Assembly (NCBI RefSeq): GCF_037996645.1
Contig: NZ_JBBMXV010000001.1
Coordinates: forward strand, 314,168-378,167
Source: Halalkalicoccus tibetensis
GTDB lineage: Archaea > Halobacteriota > Halobacteria > Halobacteriales > Halalkalicoccaceae
Direction: 5' to 3'
DNA length: 64,000 bases
The notes beneath the pieces were generated by a model. It worked only from the letters and a program-made list of their open reading frames with translations, was not told the DNA's origin and ran no database searches. Each line of letters starts with the position of its first letter. Positions within the stretch are counted from its first letter, which is position 1. The translations under genes were made by a program, and so were the position numbers. Shown one piece after another: positions 60,108 to 64,000 of this stretch.

Positions 60108-61559
60108 ATGAGCGAACGATCGGAACCCAGCGGACCGAGGCGAACGGACGGCGGCACGGTGACCGACGAGAGTGGCGGCGAACCGGGACCGAAGGGGGCG
60201 AGTTCTGGGGGTCTCCGTCCGACGATTGACGCGGCCGACGAAACCGAACGGCTCCGCTACGAGCGCGACTACTGGCGCGGGCTGTTCGAACAGCTGATCG
60301 AGGAGAACCCGGAGGCGGCATGGGTCGTCGACGGCGCGGACGAGTTCGCGTACTGCAACGACGGGATCGCGGCGATGAACCGGGTGGAGAAGGCGGAGAT
60401 CGTCGGCGAGAGCGTGGACGAGTTCCTCGCCGCCCAGGGGTCGGAGGGGATGGAGACGTTCGCACAGACGGTCATGCACGAGGGCGAGGCGCGGTGTGAT
60501 CCCGAGCCCCGCCACATCCCCAAGGCGGAGGGCGACATCTGGATCCGCTCGAGCGGCGTTCCGCTCAGAAACCCCGAGGGGGAGGTCGTCGCCGGCCTCG
60601 AGACCGCATCGAACGTGACCGGGCTCGTCGAACAACGAAAGGCGATCGCGCGGGCCCAGGAGCAGGTGGCCGACGAGGTGTCGACGAGCGCCACCCGCGC
60701 GGAGGAGGCGACGGAGCGCGTCGCCGACGCGATCGGCGAGGCGGGCGAACTCGCCGCCGAGCAGTCGGAAGACATGAACGAGGTGTCCGGCGAGGTGTCG
60801 TCGGTGTCGGCGACCGTCGAGGAGATCGCGGCGTCGGTCGAGGGGATCAGCGAACAGTCGGAGGCCGCGACGCGACTCGCGATCGAGAGCACCGACGCGG
60901 GCGAGTATGCGGCCGATCGGATGGAGCGCGTCGCCGAGAGCGGCGACGAGGCGGCCGAACGAACGCGCGAGCTCGCCGAGCAGATCTCACAGGTCGACGA
61001 GATGGTGGGGATCATCAACGAGATCGCGGATCGGACCAACATCCTCGCGCTCAACGCGAACATCGAGGCCGCGCGGGCCGGCGCGGCGGGCAACGGCTTC
61101 GCCGTCGTCGCGAACGAGGTGAAGTCGCTCGCCACGCAGGTAAGCGAGGAGTCAGACCGCATCGAAGACGTGATCGAGGAGACGCGCGAGGACGCCACCG
61201 ATACCGTCGAGAGCATCGAATCGGTCACCGACGAGATCCGTACCAGCGCGGAGGCGGTCCGGGAGGTCGTCGACAACCAGGCCGAGATCGTCGACTCGGT
61301 GAGCGGGATCTCCGCCGGAATGGAGGAGATCGCCGAAGCGACCGACGATCAGGCGGGGCGGGCCGAGGAGGTCTCGAGCATGGTCGACACCGCCGCCGAC
61401 CGGTCGCGCCGGGTGGCCAGGGTGGTCGATACCGCCGTCGCGTCCAACGAGGAGCAGACCGGGCTCGTCCGTGAGATCGCAGCCGCGATCGACCGGCTCG
61501 AAGCGACCGTCGACCGGATAGAGACCGGCGGAGCAGAAGCGGGGAGCACGGTCCCCTAA
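60108..61559 (+). CDS. Soluble chemotaxis transducer (halobacterial Htr type)
   Basis: A 483-residue methyl-accepting protein without membrane helices. After a low-complexity start, a PAS domain occupies about 55-165 (LIEENPEAAWVVDGADEFAY). It is followed by a long coiled-coil signalling domain with the conserved hairpin tip EMVGIINEIADRTNILALNA, then NIEAARAGAAGNGFAVVANE (about 295-345). Methylation-type regions rich in Glu and Ala flank the tip. It should sense an intracellular signal through PAS and drive CheA/CheW; no other che genes are in the window. Confidence 0.93.
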   Translation: MSERSEPSGPRRTDGGTVTDESGGEPGPKGASSGGLRPTIDAADETERLRYERDYWRGLFEQLIEENPEAAWVVDGADEFAYCNDGIAAMNRVEKAEIVGESVDEFLAAQGSEGMETFAQTVMHEGEARCDPEPRHIPKAEGDIWIRSSGVPLRNPEGEVVAGLETASNVTGLVEQRKAIARAQEQVADEVSTSATRAEEATERVADAIGEAGELAAEQSEDMNEVSGEVSSVSATVEEIAASVEGISEQSEAATRLAIESTDAGEYAADRMERVAESGDEAAERTRELAEQISQVDEMVGIINEIADRTNILALNANIEAARAGAAGNGFAVVANEVKSLATQVSEESDRIEDVIEETREDATDTVESIESVTDEIRTSAEAVREVVDNQAEIVDSVSGISAGMEEIAEATDDQAGRAEEVSSMVDTAADRSRRVARVVDTAVASNEEQTGLVREIAAAIDRLEATVDRIETGGAEAGSTVP

Positions 61560-61623
61560 GGCGGGCAACCGGTCGCGGTACGGTCGAGAGCGCGAGCCGG
61601 CGAGTCCCGTCGTGTGAGGGTCG

Positions 61624-63021
61624 CTACTCGACGAACCGGTACTTCCGTTCGCCCATCCGACCCCAGCCGTCGAAGACGAACTCCCCGTGCGGGTCGGTGA
61701 ACTGTTCGATTTCCCCCTGATCGAGGTCGCTCTCGATGTCGTGGTTGTGCACGTCGTGGACGCGCTCGTACTCCTCGTAGGAGAGGTCGTAGCGGTCCTC
61801 GATCTGCTGGTCGATCGTCAGGTCGGCGATCTTCCTCTCCCAGGTGTCCTGGACGGTCTCGGCGTGGATCTCCGCCTGCGCGCCGCTGCCGTACGAACCG
61901 ACGAGCAGGCGCTCGCCCGCCAGGTCCCGGTCCTCCTCGAAGGCGGTCCTGAGCGCGCTCGTCCGCGCGAGGTGGACCGAACCGGTGTACCAGTTGCCGA
62001 CCTCCCGCGAGATCGTGAGCGTCGGGTCGATCACGCGGCCGTACCACTCCTGGTAGGCGTCGGTGCGTTTCAGCCCGTCCATGTACTCGTTGAGCGCCTC
62101 CTCGTAGGCCTCCTCGTCAGCGTGGGACTCCGTCCCACTGGATTCCGGGCCTTGCCCGGAGACGCCGAACGCCTCCTCGCGGGGCTGGCGGCCGATCTCA
62201 TCGGCCAGCTCCTCCTCCTGCTGGGTGTCACGGATCATCCGCCGGTAGCCGAACAGCGCGGCCTTCCGGACCATGCCCGGGAACGGCGTGTGAAAGGGGA
62301 TGTACGCGAAGTCCTCGGTGCGTGCGCGCCCCGCGACGCCCTCGAAGTCCTCGAGGGCCTCGCGCATGCGAGCGAGATACACCTGCACGCTCCGCTTGCC
62401 GTCGACCGACGGGAACTGCTGGTTGGGCTTCAAAAAGTCCGTCTCGTCGGCGCTCCCGTAGCCCTGTTCGGTCGAGAGGCTCACCAGCTCGGGGTCCTCG
62501 GAGATGAGCATCGCGACCGCGCCGGCGCCCTGGGTCGCCTCGCCGGGGTCGTTCCGCGCGTACAGCGCGGTGTCGGTCGCGATCACGAGCGCCGAGCGGC
62601 CCCTGTTTCTCCCTGCTTTGATCCAGTTGTAGGCGTCGTCGATCGATTGGGTGCCCGCGACGCAGGCGAACTTCCGCTCGCCCTTGTTGGCGTGGCTGAA
62701 CTTCCCGTCGTAGACTCCCTCCAGACAGCCCGCGATATACGTCGAGACGGGTTTCGAGTTGTCGAAGGAGCTCTCGGTCGCGACGTCGATCCGGCCGATG
62801 TCCTCGGGTTCGAGGCCCTCGTGTTCCATCAGCCGGTGGGCGGCGTTCGCGCCCATCGTCACGATGTCCTCGTAGGTGTCGGGGAAGGAGCTCGCGTTCA
62901 GCCCGAGGCCTTTCGTGTACTTCTCGGGGTCCTCGCCCTTCGCCGGCGCGAAGGTGTTGGGCAGGTCGAGCTTGAGCTTCCCGGTCCAGATCTCGATGGC
63001 GTCGATGCCGACCTCGGTCAT
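61624..63021 (-). CDS. hmgB: HMG-CoA synthase
   Basis: Condenses acetyl-CoA and acetoacetyl-CoA to HMG-CoA for the mevalonate route. The 465-residue thiolase-fold enzyme has Glu83 (DVATESSFDNSK), the nucleophilic Cys120 (KFACVAGTQSIDD) and His244 (YIPFHTPFPGM) as the catalytic triad. The archaeal family normally lacks an insertion near residues 285-305. Here a Gly/Ser-rich segment (SGQGPESSGTESH) is encoded by two adjacent perfect DNA hairpins at 62122-62138 and 62144-62160. The HMG-CoA reductase gene is 27 kb upstream. Confidence 0.96.
   Translation of the reverse strand: MTEVGIDAIEIWTGKLKLDLPNTFAPAKGEDPEKYTKGLGLNASSFPDTYEDIVTMGANAAHRLMEHEGLEPEDIGRIDVATESSFDNSKPVSTYIAGCLEGVYDGKFSHANKGERKFACVAGTQSIDDAYNWIKAGRNRGRSALVIATDTALYARNDPGEATQGAGAVAMLISEDPELVSLSTEQGYGSADETDFLKPNQQFPSVDGKRSVQVYLARMREALEDFEGVAGRARTEDFAYIPFHTPFPGMVRKAALFGYRRMIRDTQQEEELADEIGRQPREEAFGVSGQGPESSGTESHADEEAYEEALNEYMDGLKRTDAYQEWYGRVIDPTLTISREVGNWYTGSVHLARTSALRTAFEEDRDLAGERLLVGSYGSGAQAEIHAETVQDTWERKIADLTIDQQIEDRYDLSYEEYERVHDVHNHDIESDLDQGEIEQFTDPHGEFVFDGWGRMGERKYRFVE
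62122..62138. repeat. Triplet-loop hairpin inside HMG-CoA synthase gene
   Basis: GTGGGAC and GTCCCAC pair around the three-base loop TCC. It is in frame within the coding region and encodes part of a Ser/Gly/Glu-rich surface loop, five bases from a second hairpin of the same geometry. Confidence 0.8.
62144..62160. repeat. Second triplet-loop hairpin inside HMG-CoA synthase gene
   Basis: TCCGGGC and GCCCGGA pair around the loop CTT, five bases beyond the first intragenic hairpin. Its arm length, loop size and spacing match the hairpins downstream of icd and of the asparaginase gene. Confidence 0.8.
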
Positions 63022-63151
63022 ACGTCCTAACTATCGTGGCAGTTATATGGGCCTGTCGACTATCGGTTCGACGATCGACGTACGGCAGGGTCGGAGCGGG
63101 CGCTGGTCGAAGCAGTGTCTTCAGCAAGCCTCGCTTCGGACCCGAGCGCGC

Positions 63152-63748
63152 TTAGCTCTCCTCGTCGGCGTCTTCCTCCTCGATGACTTCGGGGTCGCGC
63201 ATCGCGTTCTGGAGGCTGTCGAGGCCGTTGACCCACTCCGCGACGAAGCCGTACTCGATCTCCTCGCCGATGCTCACGTCGAGGTTCTCGCCGTCGACGA
63301 TCCGGGTGCCGGCCTGCGCACAGTAGCCGAGCGCCGCGTCGAAGTCCTCCTCGGCCTCCGCGTCGGCCGCCGTGCGGACGTATTCCTCGATCGAGGCCTC
63401 CTCGCTGGCCCCGCTCAGGATGTACTCCTCGGCGGCGGCGAACACGCAGACCAAGCTCGTCTGGACGCCGTCGATCAGGAAGGCGGTCTCCTCGTCCTCG
63501 ACCTCGACGTCCGAGAGGACGATCTCGCGGACGTCCGCGAGCTCCTCGATGGCCTCCTCCTCCTCCTCCAGTTCGCCCTCCTCGTGGGCGTTGACGATCT
63601 TCGCGACGGCGATGGCGGTGTCGTCCTGCAGGTTGAGCAGCAGGCGCGCCGAGTCCTCGTCCTCGGGGTCGATCTCCTCGGCTTTCAGTCGGTCGATCCA
63701 GTTCTGCCACCGTTCCTCGGAGTAGAACGCTTCGGGCGGGGTGCTCAT
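63152..63748 (-). CDS. DUF2150 family protein
   Basis: A 198-residue very acidic soluble protein. It starts STPPEAFYSEERWQNWIDRL and includes the poly-Glu segment EEGELEEEEEAIEELADV near residue 60. The C-terminal GFVAEWVNGLDSLQNAMRDP is typical of the archaeal DUF2150 family. Members are associated by co-occurrence with universal archaeal genes but have no established activity. The last residues are a low-complexity acidic tail (EEEDADEES). Confidence 0.88.
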   Translation of the reverse strand: MSTPPEAFYSEERWQNWIDRLKAEEIDPEDEDSARLLLNLQDDTAIAVAKIVNAHEEGELEEEEEAIEELADVREIVLSDVEVEDEETAFLIDGVQTSLVCVFAAAEEYILSGASEEASIEEYVRTAADAEAEEDFDAALGYCAQAGTRIVDGENLDVSIGEEIEYGFVAEWVNGLDSLQNAMRDPEVIEEEDADEES

Positions 63749-63784
63749 ACCGAAGGGTGTCGACCCGCGTTCAAAGCCCTTTCT

Positions 63785-64000
63785 CTACTCGTCTAAAGTG
63801 TCGATCGTATCGATCCCGTAGACCCGCTCGGGCGTCTCGACGTGTGCCGTCCGGATCGCGTCGTCGTAGCCCTCCTCGCGCAGCCAGCCTACCCGTCTCG
63901 GCACCGTCTTGGGACCCATCACCGCCCCCGGCCGGTCGGGATCGTCGATGAAGTCCGTCTCCATCATGAACGGCTCGCCCGATTCGGCGGCACGGCGCAG
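63785..64000 (-). CDS. TatD-family hydrolase, C-terminal part (cut by window edge)
   Basis: The 71 visible residues read into the right edge. MMETDFIDDPDRPGAVMGPK contains the late TatD metal-site block (ETDFxDD), and the end IRTAHVETPERVYGIDT matches archaeal metal-dependent hydrolases. The N-terminal metal ligands lie outside the window. Family members are DNases or other phosphodiesterases; the substrate cannot be said. Confidence 0.8.
   Translation of the reverse strand: MRRAAESGEPFMMETDFIDDPDRPGAVMGPKTVPRRVGWLREEGYDDAIRTAHVETPERVYGIDTIDTLDE

Overview
This is a gene-dense, GC-rich window from a haloarchaeon (class Halobacteria). The proteins are acidic (rich in Asp and Glu). Many genes have an archaeal TATA-like box 25-30 bases before the start codon and no leader. 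The gene set is archaeal: GatD amidotransferase, ubiquitin-like SAMP1, replication factor C large subunit with a PCNA-binding tail, HerA and NurA, HMG-CoA synthase and reductase for isoprenoid lipids, a soluble halobacterial transducer, a bacterio-opsin-activator-type regulator, and many haloarchaeal small zinc-finger or membrane proteins. The genus cannot be fixed from the sequence alone. No rRNA, tRNA, CRISPR array or complete insertion sequence was seen.

Layout. 1-3.6 kb: the end of a winged-helix protein, a membrane protein, gatD, a GNAT enzyme, SAMP1 and a small HTH protein. 3.7-10.8 kb: an ion-homeostasis block with a divergent gating-subunit/antiporter pair, a UspA protein, two overlapping CPA2 antiporters with TrkA-type domains and a K+ channel with an RCK domain. 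10.8-16.8 kb: two tandem AI-2E-family permeases, a nucleoside phosphorylase, a DUF63 protein, a Bat-type regulator and deoC. 17-24.9 kb: an antiporter-Usp fusion, UspA, an amino-acid permease-Usp fusion, a tRNA methylthiotransferase, a cation diffusion facilitator and a HIT protein. 25-31.8 kb: methionine aminopeptidase, an Ntn asparaginase, an unrecognised two-gene operon, isocitrate dehydrogenase, an orphan GvpN-like ATPase and a cupin. 31.9-42.7 kb: HMG-CoA reductase, an amidohydrolase, phosphoglycerate mutase, NurA, a DUF7113-like protein, HerA and UspA. 42.7-51.3 kb: an ABC exporter, a DMT permease, RNase H, an M24-fold protein, CtaA, RfcL and VapBC. 51.4-64 kb: SGNH and M14 hydrolases, a second amidohydrolase, a GNAT enzyme, an XRE regulator, an AAC(3)-like acetyltransferase, a chemotaxis transducer, HMG-CoA synthase, a DUF2150 protein and a partial TatD.

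The most unusual feature is a set of perfect hairpins, most with three-base loops, at the 3' ends of genes. The largest group lies directly after icd: ten consecutive hairpins in about 290 bases. It contains a 91-base perfect direct repeat, two nested palindromes of about 150 bases, and a second copy of the last seven icd codons that differs only at synonymous sites. A three-hairpin group follows the asparaginase gene. A pair with the same geometry sits in frame inside the HMG-CoA synthase gene. Together they suggest a palindromic repeat family, which may be mobile. Other points of interest are a SAMP1 with four residues after its diglycine, an M24-fold protein lacking most metal ligands, and an orphan GvpN.

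Functionally the window is dominated by osmotic and cation control (antiporters, K+ channel, Usp domains), nucleoside and central carbon metabolism (nucleoside phosphorylase, DeoC, GpmI, Icd), mevalonate synthesis and DNA maintenance (RfcL, HerA, NurA, RNase H).
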